A stretch of 27,533 nucleotides of DNA from Desulfotomaculum sp. (GTDB taxonomy: Bacteria > Bacillota > Desulfotomaculia > Desulfotomaculales > Ammonificaceae). Made by a program: the position numbers and the translations under genes. The DNA is taken from NCBI GenBank assembly GCA_012961725.1, contig DTYU01000055.1:1-27533 (forward strand). The letters run 5' to 3'. Below the pieces are notes generated by a model, which saw nothing but the letters and a program-made list of their open reading frames with translations, did not search any database and was not told where the DNA came from. Positions 1 to 5,869 of the stretch are shown here, in pieces. Positions within the stretch are counted from its first letter, which is position 1. Every line of letters starts with the position of its first letter.

Positions 1-2
1 CC

Positions 3-1139
3 GTTCTACCCAACTACGCCCATAACTTCGGGGTATCCCTGACCGTCGTTGGGTTTGTGCTGGCCATTAACAACGGCATGCGGATGCTCACCGGCTTCCC
101 TGCCGGGGTGCTTGCCGACCGGTGGGGACGCAAGCCCTTCGTTCCGGCCGGCATGTTGATTACCGCTGCAGGGGCGCTGGTATCCTGGTCGGCTGGAGGG
201 ATCGGGACGCTTTTCTTGGGGCAGGCGCTTGTCGGCATCGGTGCCGCGCTTTATGCAACGGCGGCGTTGAGCATGATAATGGATATGGCCGATGAAACAA
301 GCAGGGGAAAAGCGACCGGCCTTTATATGATGGGATACCATTTGGGTGCGCTGTTCGGGCCGGGAATAGGCGGCTGGCTCGCTTACAGCCACGGGATAAA
401 CTCCCCGTTTATGCTGTTCAGTATCCTGGCGGCAACCGCCGCCGGGGCTTCACTCATACTTACGCGCGAAACCCGTCCCAGCACTCGAAAAATTGAGTGC
501 TGGGCGGCCGATCCGCACGTCAATTGGCGGGACATCTTTACGCGAAAGCTTGGCATCGTCTATTTTGTGAATTTTGCGTTCCGGTTTGGCTTCCACGGCC
601 TGATCTGGACCATTCTACCGGTTGTGATTAAAGAACTGGGTCTTGACAGCCGCGTAACGGGACTGATTTTCATGACGCTCGGCGGCCTGACCATGCTTTT
701 CTTTTTCCCCTCCGGCTTGCTCGCGGACAGGCTCGGTAGGCGCAACGTCATGCTCCCCGGGGCGGCAGTGGCGGCCGCCGGCTTTTTTCTTTTTCAATGG
801 GCCGACACCGTGTCGCTGATCATCATTTCCTCGGTACTGTTAGGCATCGGCGGCGGTTTTGTCTCGACCATTCCGGCCGCGTTAGTGGGCGACTTGGCCC
901 CGGACGCGCTTCGGGGAACGGCGATGGGTTTCTATCGTTCCCTTGGCGACCTGGGGCTGGTTGTGGCACCGGTCATCCTCGGTTTCGTCGGCGACTGTTT
1001 CGGACTGCCGGCCACATTTCTCGTGACCTGTGCTTTGTGGACGGCAGCGACGCTAACCATGCTCTGGCTGCCGAAAATGCCGCCGGTGACGGTTCCCGGT
1101 TGTGCAGGCAAGGGCGCCTCGAAGGTGATAAGGTCATAA
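3..1139 (+). CDS. MFS transporter, 5' end outside the window
   Basis: This is a major facilitator superfamily permease in the cytoplasmic membrane; its substrate cannot be told from sequence. The reading frame is open from the first codon in frame (position 3), so the start lies upstream; the GTG at 57 is internal. About 378 residues are visible, rich in hydrophobic segments. The family's loop motif occurs twice, once per half: GVLADRWGRKP (+ strand about 99-131) and GLLADRLGRRN (about 712-744). That is the usual internal duplication of a 12-helix MFS protein, and it indicates that only about one N-terminal helix is missing. The gene is followed by a hairpin terminator at 1180-1197, so it ends its own transcript. 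The resemblance is to drug or metabolite exporters, but no specific call is justified. Confidence 0.9.
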   Translation, partial: VLPNYAHNFGVSLTVVGFVLAINNGMRMLTGFPAGVLADRWGRKPFVPAGMLITAAGALVSWSAGGIGTLFLGQALVGIGAALYATAALSMIMDMADETSRGKATGLYMMGYHLGALFGPGIGGWLAYSHGINSPFMLFSILAATAAGASLILTRETRPSTRKIECWAADPHVNWRDIFTRKLGIVYFVNFAFRFGFHGLIWTILPVVIKELGLDSRVTGLIFMTLGGLTMLFFFPSGLLADRLGRRNVMLPGAAVAAAGFFLFQWADTVSLIIISSVLLGIGGGFVSTIPAALVGDLAPDALRGTAMGFYRSLGDLGLVVAPVILGFVGDCFGLPATFLVTCALWTAATLTMLWLPKMPPVTVPGCAGKGASKVIRS

Positions 1140-1150
1140 CCGGGATCGAA

Positions 1151-1169
1151 CTGCGGAGGGCCGCTAACG
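1151..1169 (+). repeat. 19-base repeat, copy 1 (inverted relative to 4439-4457)
   Basis: CTGCGGAGGGCCGCTAACG occurs here on the + strand and, with one mismatch (A for G at base 5), on the - strand at 4439-4457. Both copies lie in intergenic spacers of 300-390 bases that also share a GTTCGCTCCG element further on (+ strand 1371-1380; - strand of 4286-4295), in the same relative order. The two spacers may therefore contain diverged, inverted copies of one element. I do not know its identity. Confidence 0.5.
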
Positions 1170-1179
1170 GCGCGGAGTT

Positions 1180-1197
1180 GCCGCATAAGCGGCTTTT
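1180..1197 (+). terminator. Intrinsic terminator after the MFS gene
   Basis: The stem GCCGC/GCGGC (1180-1184 with 1189-1193) has an ATAA loop and is followed by TTTT at 1194-1197. It sits 40 bases after the MFS stop codon. The T-run is short, so it may be leaky. Confidence 0.55.
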
Positions 1198-1406
1198 GCA
1201 TAAGATGGTATTAAGGACCGGACTATGGGGAATTTCGTTGCCATGGGAACGTTCCCCCATTTACGATCAAAATAGGCGGGGTTGGCCGGAAACGGTCCCA
1301 TCACGTCTTATTCCGGCCCACGGAATCTGGAGGTCAGAGGCCGGACGTTAGAGGCGGAGTACCCGGAGGAGTTCGCTCCGCGAATTCCCACAACCAATTA
1401 TTCCGG

Positions 1407-1435
1407 ATAATTTAGTATGGTGTCCACGAAATTTT
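1407..1435 (+). repeat. Interspersed repeat TTTAGTATGGTGTCC, copy A
   Basis: This is a 29-base element with core TTTAGTATGGTGTCC, preceded by ATAA and followed by an AT-rich CGNAATTT tail. It recurs at 16411-16439 and 24791-24818, always on the same strand as the downstream gene and always just upstream of its ribosome binding site. This copy differs from the other two at two positions (CCACGAA in place of CCCCGTA). A GGGAACGTTCCC dyad lies 150 bases upstream. Confidence 0.8.
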
Positions 1436-1454
1436 GTAGAGGGGGTTGACAGGG

Positions 1455-2198
1455 ATGCGTCTATGCTTAGATCCCGGTCACGGGGGTTATGACCCGGGGG
1501 CAGTCGGCCCCGCCGGGTTGAAAGAGAAAGACGTTGTATTAGCGGTTGCACTTGAAACAGCTTCTTTGCTCAAGAACTCGCCGGTAGAGGTGACATTTAC
1601 GCGTACCACCGACCGGGTGCCCTGGTCGGCGGAGAAGCGCCGGGAGCTTGCCATGCGGGCAGAGATAGCCAACGGGTCGGGTGCAGATCTTTTTGTGAGC
1701 ATTCACTGTAACGGTGCGGCCGATCCGGGGGCAAACGGAACGGAAACGTATTATTACGAAGGCAGCAGCAGGGGAGCCAAGGCGGCTGAAGGCATCCAGC
1801 ACAGACTTGTCGCGGCCCTGAAGCTGCGCGACCGGGGCGTGAAAACGGCCGACTTCTATGTCCTGCGCAAGACAGCCATGCCGGCGGTGCTTGCTGAGCT
1901 GGCCTTTATCACCAACCCGCAAGAGGAGAAGCTTTTGGCACAGCCGGATTTCAGAACACGGGCGGCAAGGGCCATAGCGCAGGGGGTAGCCGACTATTTC
2001 GGCTTTGCTTTCCCAGGTGAAGAACAGCCCCCTGCCGAGCCCCGCCTGGTGATCGACGGCCGGCTGGTGACCGGCGTTCCCTTTCACATAGTTGAGGGAA
2101 GGACCTTTGTGGAGTTGCGTGCGTTTGTAAAGGAGATCGGCGGTAAGGTGGACTGGGACGAGGGGACGAGGACGATTATTGTCTCTACAACACCGTAA
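1455..2198 (+). CDS. N-acetylmuramoyl-L-alanine amidase (Amidase_3) with C-terminal copper-amine-oxidase-like domain
   Basis: This zinc-dependent amidase cleaves the bond between N-acetylmuramic acid and L-alanine in peptidoglycan. It has 247 residues. The expected zinc and catalytic residues of Amidase_3 are in place: His9 (DPGHGG, 6-11), Glu24 (LKEKD), His84 (SIHCNGA) and Glu148 (LAELAFITN). After a short proline-rich linker (about 185-196), residues 197-247 match a copper-amine-oxidase N-terminal-like repeat (LVIDGRLV, then FVELRAFVKEIGG and ending TIIVST), common in secreted clostridial wall proteins. I chose ATG 1455 because GAGGGGG lies about 9 bases upstream; the in-frame TTG at 1446 abuts that site. 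Oddly, no signal peptide or membrane segment is visible, although the substrate is outside the cell, so the export route is unknown. Copy A of the interspersed repeat ends 19 bases before the start. Confidence 0.9.
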   Translation: MRLCLDPGHGGYDPGAVGPAGLKEKDVVLAVALETASLLKNSPVEVTFTRTTDRVPWSAEKRRELAMRAEIANGSGADLFVSIHCNGAADPGANGTETYYYEGSSRGAKAAEGIQHRLVAALKLRDRGVKTADFYVLRKTAMPAVLAELAFITNPQEEKLLAQPDFRTRAARAIAQGVADYFGFAFPGEEQPPAEPRLVIDGRLVTGVPFHIVEGRTFVELRAFVKEIGGKVDWDEGTRTIIVSTTP

Positions 2199-2258
2199 CC
2201 TGCGCTCTATCGGTTATTTACCTGTAAATTGCGTTTTGCACTGTTTGCAAACCGGGAA

Positions 2259-2288
2259 TTGATGTGTTAACATTGAATCTGTTAGATA
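2259..2288 (+). promoter_or_regulatory. Candidate promoter for the pan leader
   Basis: TTGATG (2259-2264) and TAGATA (2283-2288) are 18 bases apart, and would start transcription just before the first leader hairpin at 2294. An alternative pair, TTGCAA (2245-2250) and TAACAT (2268-2273) with a 17-base spacer, overlaps it. Both are moderate matches to the sigma-A consensus. Confidence 0.4.
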
Positions 2289-2289
2289 T

Positions 2290-2450
2290 TTTTGGGTAAG
2301 GGCGGCATCCCGCAGGGAGCCTCACCCGTTATTAGTGTTTGCTTTTGAGTTCTTGTGGGGAAACACCGCTTGGAGCCGGCAGGACCGAGACGGGGGGTAG
2401 CAGGATTTACCTTTCGGACGAAGTCCGGGGGTTTTTGTTTTTTTATGAGG
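2290..2450 (+). promoter_or_regulatory. Structured pan operon leader, candidate riboswitch or attenuator
   Basis: A roughly 150-base untranslated leader precedes the pantothenate operon. Hairpin 1 (2294-2327) pairs GGGT with ACCC, then GGC (2304-2306) with GCC (2319-2321), leaves A2307 bulged, and pairs TCCC with GGGA. Hairpin 2 (2366-2393) pairs CCG with CGG and CTTGG with CCGAG, with A2390 bulged. A terminator follows at 2411-2444. The 3' arm of hairpin 2 plus one base (CCGAGA, 2385-2390) can instead pair with TTTCGG (2412-2417), and GGTA (2396-2399) with TACC (2408-2411). That would prevent the terminator from forming. A conserved 'pan' RNA motif with bulged adenosines is known upstream of pantothenate genes in Firmicutes. 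I infer that this is a member or an analogue, but I could not test it against the published model. Confidence 0.5.
2411..2444 (+). terminator. Intrinsic terminator / attenuator directly before panG
   Basis: CGGAC (2415-2419) pairs with GTCCG (2423-2427) across a GAA loop, extended by three G-T pairs and one C-G pair. The run GTTTTTGTTTTTTT follows. The T-run ends only four bases before the panG Shine-Dalgarno sequence, and the amidase stop codon is over 200 bases upstream. This placement suits conditional termination of the pan operon better than simple termination of the amidase transcript. Confidence 0.75.
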
Positions 2451-2460
2451 GGTGGTGTGT

Positions 2461-3324
2461 TTGCGGCCAAAGGTGGCGATCATCGGGGCTGGCAGGGTAG
2501 GGACGGCGCTGGCCATACGGCTGCAGGAAAAAGGGTACCCGGTGGCGGCGGTGGCGAGCCGCAGCACGTCTTCCGCCGATAGGCTTGCCCGGGAAACCGG
2601 GGCGAAGATCTGTCAAACGGCGGCGGAAGCGGCGCGCCAGGGCGAACTGGTATTCCTGACCACGCCCGACGGGTCGATAGCGCCTGTTGCGGAAGAGGTG
2701 GCAAGGGAAGGGGGTTTCTACCCCGGTCAGTTTGTGGCCCACGCCAGCGGGGCGCTGCCTGCAGCGGTGCTTGAACCGGCACGAACGGCAGGGGCAACAA
2801 TCTTCTCGCTTCACCCGCTTCAGTCCTTTGCCTCCCCTGAATTGGCGGTGGACCGCCTGCCCGGTTCATATTTTACCTTTGAGGGGGAACGCGGTGCGTT
2901 GTCGCTTGCGCGCCGGTTGGTTGCGGATCTGGAAGGGGTCCTCTTTGAGATCGGGGCTGCCGGGAAGCCGCTTTATCATGCCGCGGCCTGCGTTGCCTCG
3001 AACTATTTGGTTGCGCTGATGCAGCTTGTATACACCTTGGCGCAACAGGCAGGTCTGCCGCGCGAGGGTATTTTCCCGGCCTTTCTCCCGCTTATCCAGG
3101 GAACCCTGCAAAATGTCGGGGCGGTCGGCCCGGTTGCTGCGCTGACGGGGCCGGTCGCCCGCGGGGACGCGGAAACGATCCGCCGGCACGCTCAGGTGAT
3201 GGGGAAGAAGGAGTGGGAGATTTACCGGGTGCTCGGTTATTTTACGGTCAAGATTGCCCGGGAAAAAGGGTTGCCTGATGATGCGGCAGCCGGGCTAAAG
3301 AAAATATTCGGTGAGGTGGGGTGA
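2461..3324 (+). CDS. panG: Ketopantoate reductase of the PanG type (Rossmann-like + DUF2520)
   Basis: The likely reaction is NADPH-dependent reduction of 2-dehydropantoate to pantoate, the second step of pantothenate synthesis, in the cytoplasm. The protein has 287 residues. An N-terminal Rossmann fold carries VAIIGAGRVG (5-14), and a helical C-terminal DUF2520 domain contains the HPLQSF motif (about 120-125) and HAAACVASNYLVAL (about 172-185). This architecture is that of PanG, an alternative ketopantoate reductase described in Francisella and some Firmicutes, and not that of classical PanE. Position supports it: the gene opens the operon and ends 3 bases before panB, and no panE is visible. 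TTG 2461 is preferred because GAGGGG lies about 8 bases upstream; the GTGs at 2452 and 2455 overlap that site. The enzymatic role is inferred from family and context. Confidence 0.8.
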   Translation: MRPKVAIIGAGRVGTALAIRLQEKGYPVAAVASRSTSSADRLARETGAKICQTAAEAARQGELVFLTTPDGSIAPVAEEVAREGGFYPGQFVAHASGALPAAVLEPARTAGATIFSLHPLQSFASPELAVDRLPGSYFTFEGERGALSLARRLVADLEGVLFEIGAAGKPLYHAAACVASNYLVALMQLVYTLAQQAGLPREGIFPAFLPLIQGTLQNVGAVGPVAALTGPVARGDAETIRRHAQVMGKKEWEIYRVLGYFTVKIAREKGLPDDAAAGLKKIFGEVG

Positions 3325-3327
3325 CAA

Positions 3328-4167
3328 ATGGGAGAACGGGTGACTACGGCGGATTTCCGCCGGTGGAAGGAAGAGAAACGGCCCATTACGATGCTTACGG
3401 CATACGACTTTCCGACGGCCCGTCTGGTGGACGAAGCGGGAATAGACGCCATCCTGGTGGGGGACTCTTTGGGGAACGTGGTACTGGGCTACGATTCCAC
3501 CCTGCCTGTTACAATGGAGGAGATGCTCCACCATACCCGGGCGGTGGCGAGGGGTGTTTCCCGTGCCCTCGTGATTGGTGACATGCCTTTTCTGTCGTAT
3601 CAGGTTTCGATCCCGGAGGCCGTGCGTAACGCCGGGCTCTTTCTCAAGGGTGCCGGGGCACAGGCGGTAAAGCTCGAAGGCGGGCAGGAGGTGGCGGATA
3701 CCGTGCGCGCGATAGCCTCCAGCGGCATCCCGGTAATGGGCCACATCGGCCTCACCCCCCAGTATGTACACCAGTTGGGCGGTTACCGGGTACAAGGGCG
3801 CCAGGCCCAGGCGGCACGCCGGCTGCTGCAGGATGCCGTAAGCCTGGCTGAGGCCGGCGTCTTCTCGATTGTCTTGGAATGCGTGCCGGCGGAGGTGGCC
3901 AGGCACATCACGGCCGCGGTCGGGGTGCCGACGATCGGGATCGGAGCGGGTGTGGACTGCGACGGCCAGGTGTTGGTGACACACGACCTCCTCGGGCTTT
4001 ACGGGGGCTTTTCGCCGAAGTTCGTAAAGCGTTACGCCAATTTGGTCGGGGAGATCCGGCGTGCGCTGGAGAGTTTTAAACGGGAGGTCATTGACCAAAA
4101 GTTTCCCGGACCGGAGCACGCTTTTTCTATGCCTGATGAGGAGTTGGCTGAGTTTTTAAAGGGTTAA
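3328..4167 (+). CDS. panB: 3-methyl-2-oxobutanoate hydroxymethyltransferase
   Basis: PanB transfers a hydroxymethyl group from 5,10-methylenetetrahydrofolate to 2-ketoisovalerate, giving ketopantoate, the committed step of pantothenate synthesis. At 279 residues it is of normal length for this TIM-barrel enzyme. Visible family signatures are the metal ligands Asp46 (VGDSLG) and Asp85 (GDMPF), KLEGG (115-119), and the catalytic Glu184 (VLECVP). GHIGLTPQ (138-145) and GIGAG (204-208) are also typical. ATG 3328 follows the panG stop by three bases, so the two are probably translationally coupled. The downstream partner panC is unusually far away, with a 388-base gap. Confidence 0.97.
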   Translation: MGERVTTADFRRWKEEKRPITMLTAYDFPTARLVDEAGIDAILVGDSLGNVVLGYDSTLPVTMEEMLHHTRAVARGVSRALVIGDMPFLSYQVSIPEAVRNAGLFLKGAGAQAVKLEGGQEVADTVRAIASSGIPVMGHIGLTPQYVHQLGGYRVQGRQAQAARRLLQDAVSLAEAGVFSIVLECVPAEVARHITAAVGVPTIGIGAGVDCDGQVLVTHDLLGLYGGFSPKFVKRYANLVGEIRRALESFKREVIDQKFPGPEHAFSMPDEELAEFLKG

Positions 4168-4555
4168 GCAGGTGTCTATGTTGTAGTGCCAGATGCGGCA
4201 AGCCGTATAGCGAAGAATGAAAATGCCTATCTGCCAGTTATCCCACGGCGCGCTGTGCTCCGGGCCGACGCGACAAGGGCTCGTTCGGAGCGAACTACGG
4301 CTGCGCTCCTGAGCGCTGAAGATATAGCCTTTCAATGTCACCTGGGTGAGAAAAGAGTATCTTTTACGGGTTTAGACGGTGCTCTTACACAGGCGCAACT
4401 CGCGCAGCCTGTTCGCTTACCTCACTTACGCCGTGTCGCGTTAGCGGCCCTCTGCAGACCGCGCCTTAGGGATAACGGCAGCGGCCTTGATTTATGGTTG
4501 GATTCATGACCCGCAACTATCGGCTCGTAACTTGTTTTCGAGGGAGGACAGGGGT
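4168..4555. other. Non-coding gap inside the pan operon
   Basis: Here 388 bases separate panB from panC, whereas all other pan junctions are 0-3 bases. No frame has both a ribosome binding site and a recognisable domain. Visible structures are a hairpin ATGCGGC/GCCGTAT (about 4192-4207), the palindromic GTTCGGAGCGAAC (4283-4295), AAAAGA/TCTTTT (about 4353-4367), CAGGC/GCCTG (about 4390-4411), and the inverted copy of the 19-base repeat at 4439-4457. I see no T-run terminator, so readthrough from panB to panC is possible. The layout suggests an inserted, decayed repeat element. Confidence 0.6.
4439..4457 (-). repeat. 19-base repeat, copy 2 (inverted relative to 1151-1169)
   Basis: Read on the - strand this is CTGCAGAGGGCCGCTAACG, 18 of 19 bases identical to 1151-1169. 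A shared GTTCGCTCCG lies further along on the same strand (4286-4295), paralleling the order seen at 1151-1380. Confidence 0.5.
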
Positions 4556-5413
4556 TTGAGAACTTTTGAGAAAATCGCTGATCTGCGCAGGTATTTGGCA
4601 GAAATGCGTGCAGGGGGTAAACGGATAGGGTTTGTACCCACCATGGGTTTCCTGCATAAGGGGCATATGGCGCTGATGCGTGCGGTAAAGGAGGATCCCG
4701 AGGTGGACCTGTCGGTGGTGAGCATCTTTGTCAATCCGCTTCAGTTCGGTCCACAGGAGGACTACCGGAGTTACCCGCGCGACCTCGGCCGTGATGAAGA
4801 GCTTTGCATCAGCGCCGGGATGGACGTGCTCTTTATCCCTGCGGTGGAGGAGATGTACCCGGAGGGGTTTGCCACATCCGTTGAGGTCACCGGTGTTACG
4901 GAGGTGCTGTGCGGGCGTTCCAGGCCGGGGCACTTTAAGGGAGTGGCTACGGTGGTGACAAAGCTTTTTAACATCGTGCAGCCGGACTGCGCCTATTTTG
5001 GGATCAAGGATGCCCAGCAGTTCGTGGTAATCAAACGGATGGTTAGGGATCTGAATCTGCCGGTGAAGATAAAGGCCCATCCGACCGTGCGGGAAGAGGA
5101 CGGGCTGGCCGTCAGTTCCCGGAACGTATACCTTACCAAGGATGAGCGGCGGGCGGCGACGGTGCTTTACCGGAGCCTTGAGTGTACGGCGGCGGAAATA
5201 AGGAAGGGGGAGCGGGATGCTCTGCGGCTAAAACGGATGCTTACAGAGAAGATATCTGCGGAACCACTCGCGCGGTTGGACTACGCCGAGGTTTTAAGCT
5301 GGCCGGACCTAAGGCCCGTGGACGTGCTCCGGCGCGGCGAGGTGCTGGCGGCAGTGGCGGCGTATTTCGGGCGGGCGAGGCTGATCGATAACGTTTTGGT
5401 TGAGGTGGAATAG
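4556..5413 (+). CDS. panC: Pantothenate synthetase (pantoate--beta-alanine ligase)
   Basis: PanC condenses pantoate with beta-alanine using ATP, via a pantoyl-adenylate, to give pantothenate. It has 285 residues, the usual size. The nucleotidyltransferase HIGH-like motif is PTMGFLHKGH (28-37, with His34 and His37). FVNPLQFGP (58-66) contacts substrates, and the C-terminal half contains the KMSKS-equivalent VSSRNVYL. TTG 4556 is chosen as start because AGGGAGG (4541-4547) sits 8 bases upstream and translation then begins MRTFEKI, as in homologues; the same frame extends upstream into non-coding spacer. The gene abuts panD with no gap. Confidence 0.96.
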   Translation: MRTFEKIADLRRYLAEMRAGGKRIGFVPTMGFLHKGHMALMRAVKEDPEVDLSVVSIFVNPLQFGPQEDYRSYPRDLGRDEELCISAGMDVLFIPAVEEMYPEGFATSVEVTGVTEVLCGRSRPGHFKGVATVVTKLFNIVQPDCAYFGIKDAQQFVVIKRMVRDLNLPVKIKAHPTVREEDGLAVSSRNVYLTKDERRAATVLYRSLECTAAEIRKGERDALRLKRMLTEKISAEPLARLDYAEVLSWPDLRPVDVLRRGEVLAAVAAYFGRARLIDNVLVEVE

Positions 5414-5794
5414 ATGCTTCTTGTGATGCTGCGCAGCAAGATCCACCGGGCAAAGGTGACCGAGATCAACCTTGACTATAACGGAAGCATAACCCTTGAT
5501 GAGGCGCTTATGTCGGCGGCGGACATCATTCCGGGAGAGCGGGTGCAGGTGGTCAATCTCAATAACGGTGCCCGTTTTGAAACTTACGTCATTAGTGGAC
5601 CCAGCGGGTCGGGAACCGTTTCCCTGAACGGAGGGGCGGCCCGGTTGGCGCAGCCCGGAGACAAGGTGATCGTGATGGCGTTTGCACTGGTTCCTCACGG
5701 CGAGGCGCACGGGTTTCAGCCAAGGATAGTGCTGGTGGACGATGAAAATAAGGTGGTGGCCGTGAGGCAGGGAGAGATTCACGGCCAGGCATAA
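5414..5794 (+). CDS. panD: Aspartate 1-decarboxylase proenzyme
   Basis: PanD decarboxylates L-aspartate to beta-alanine, the second substrate of PanC. It is made as an inactive 126-residue precursor that cleaves itself between Gly24 and Ser25, producing a pyruvoyl cofactor on Ser25. The site is present at the canonical position (YNGSI, 22-26). Lys9, Arg54, Thr57 and Tyr58 also match the E. coli numbering exactly, which fixes the start at ATG 5414, immediately after the panC stop. The operon therefore makes its own beta-alanine. No downstream terminator is visible before the nadA promoter. Confidence 0.97.
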   Translation: MLLVMLRSKIHRAKVTEINLDYNGSITLDEALMSAADIIPGERVQVVNLNNGARFETYVISGPSGSGTVSLNGGAARLAQPGDKVIVMAFALVPHGEAHGFQPRIVLVDDENKVVAVRQGEIHGQA

Positions 5795-5801
5795 CCTGTT
5801 C

Positions 5802-5839
5802 TTGACACAACCTGGTGCCGCAATTAGAATTAAGCTTAA
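5802..5839 (+). promoter_or_regulatory. Near-consensus sigma-A promoter of the nad operon, with a palindrome at the start site
   Basis: TTGACA (5802-5807) and TAGAAT (5825-5830) are separated by exactly 17 bases. The perfect palindrome TTAAGCTTAA (5830-5839) begins at the end of the -10 box, where transcription should start, and is a candidate operator. A weaker dyad, TGT-N5-ACA (5797-5807), overlaps the -35 box. NAD genes in Firmicutes are often controlled by NiaR, but I cannot confirm that either dyad is its site. Confidence 0.7.
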
Positions 5840-5869
5840 CTTATGGTTGGCTTCCGGAGAGATGGGCAA

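Larger units (their letters stand above)
1140..1406. other. Repeat-rich spacer between the MFS gene and the amidase gene
   Basis: I see no convincing gene in this stretch. Besides the terminator and the 19-base repeat it holds a near-perfect dyad centred on GGGAACGTTCCC (1245-1256, extending to ATG...CAT at 1243-1260). It also holds an inverted repeat GGCCGGAA/TTCCGGCC (1284-1291 with 1311-1318) around a 19-base loop. A frame that runs through it on the + strand is out of frame with the MFS gene, lacks a ribosome binding site, and shows no recognisable domain. Confidence 0.6.

Noticed and set aside
797..1351. 184-codon + strand frame overlapping the end of the MFS gene
   Set aside because: Out of frame with the transporter, with low-complexity Arg/Gly/His content and no family match.
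2340..2450. T-box leader for the pan operon
   Set aside because: The conserved T-box sequence AGGGTGGNACCGCG is absent, and pan genes are not aminoacylation-related; a different leader type fits better.
4186..4509. 107-codon frame inside the pan operon gap
   Set aside because: No ribosome site, composition of translated non-coding DNA, and it spans the 19-base repeat and several hairpins.
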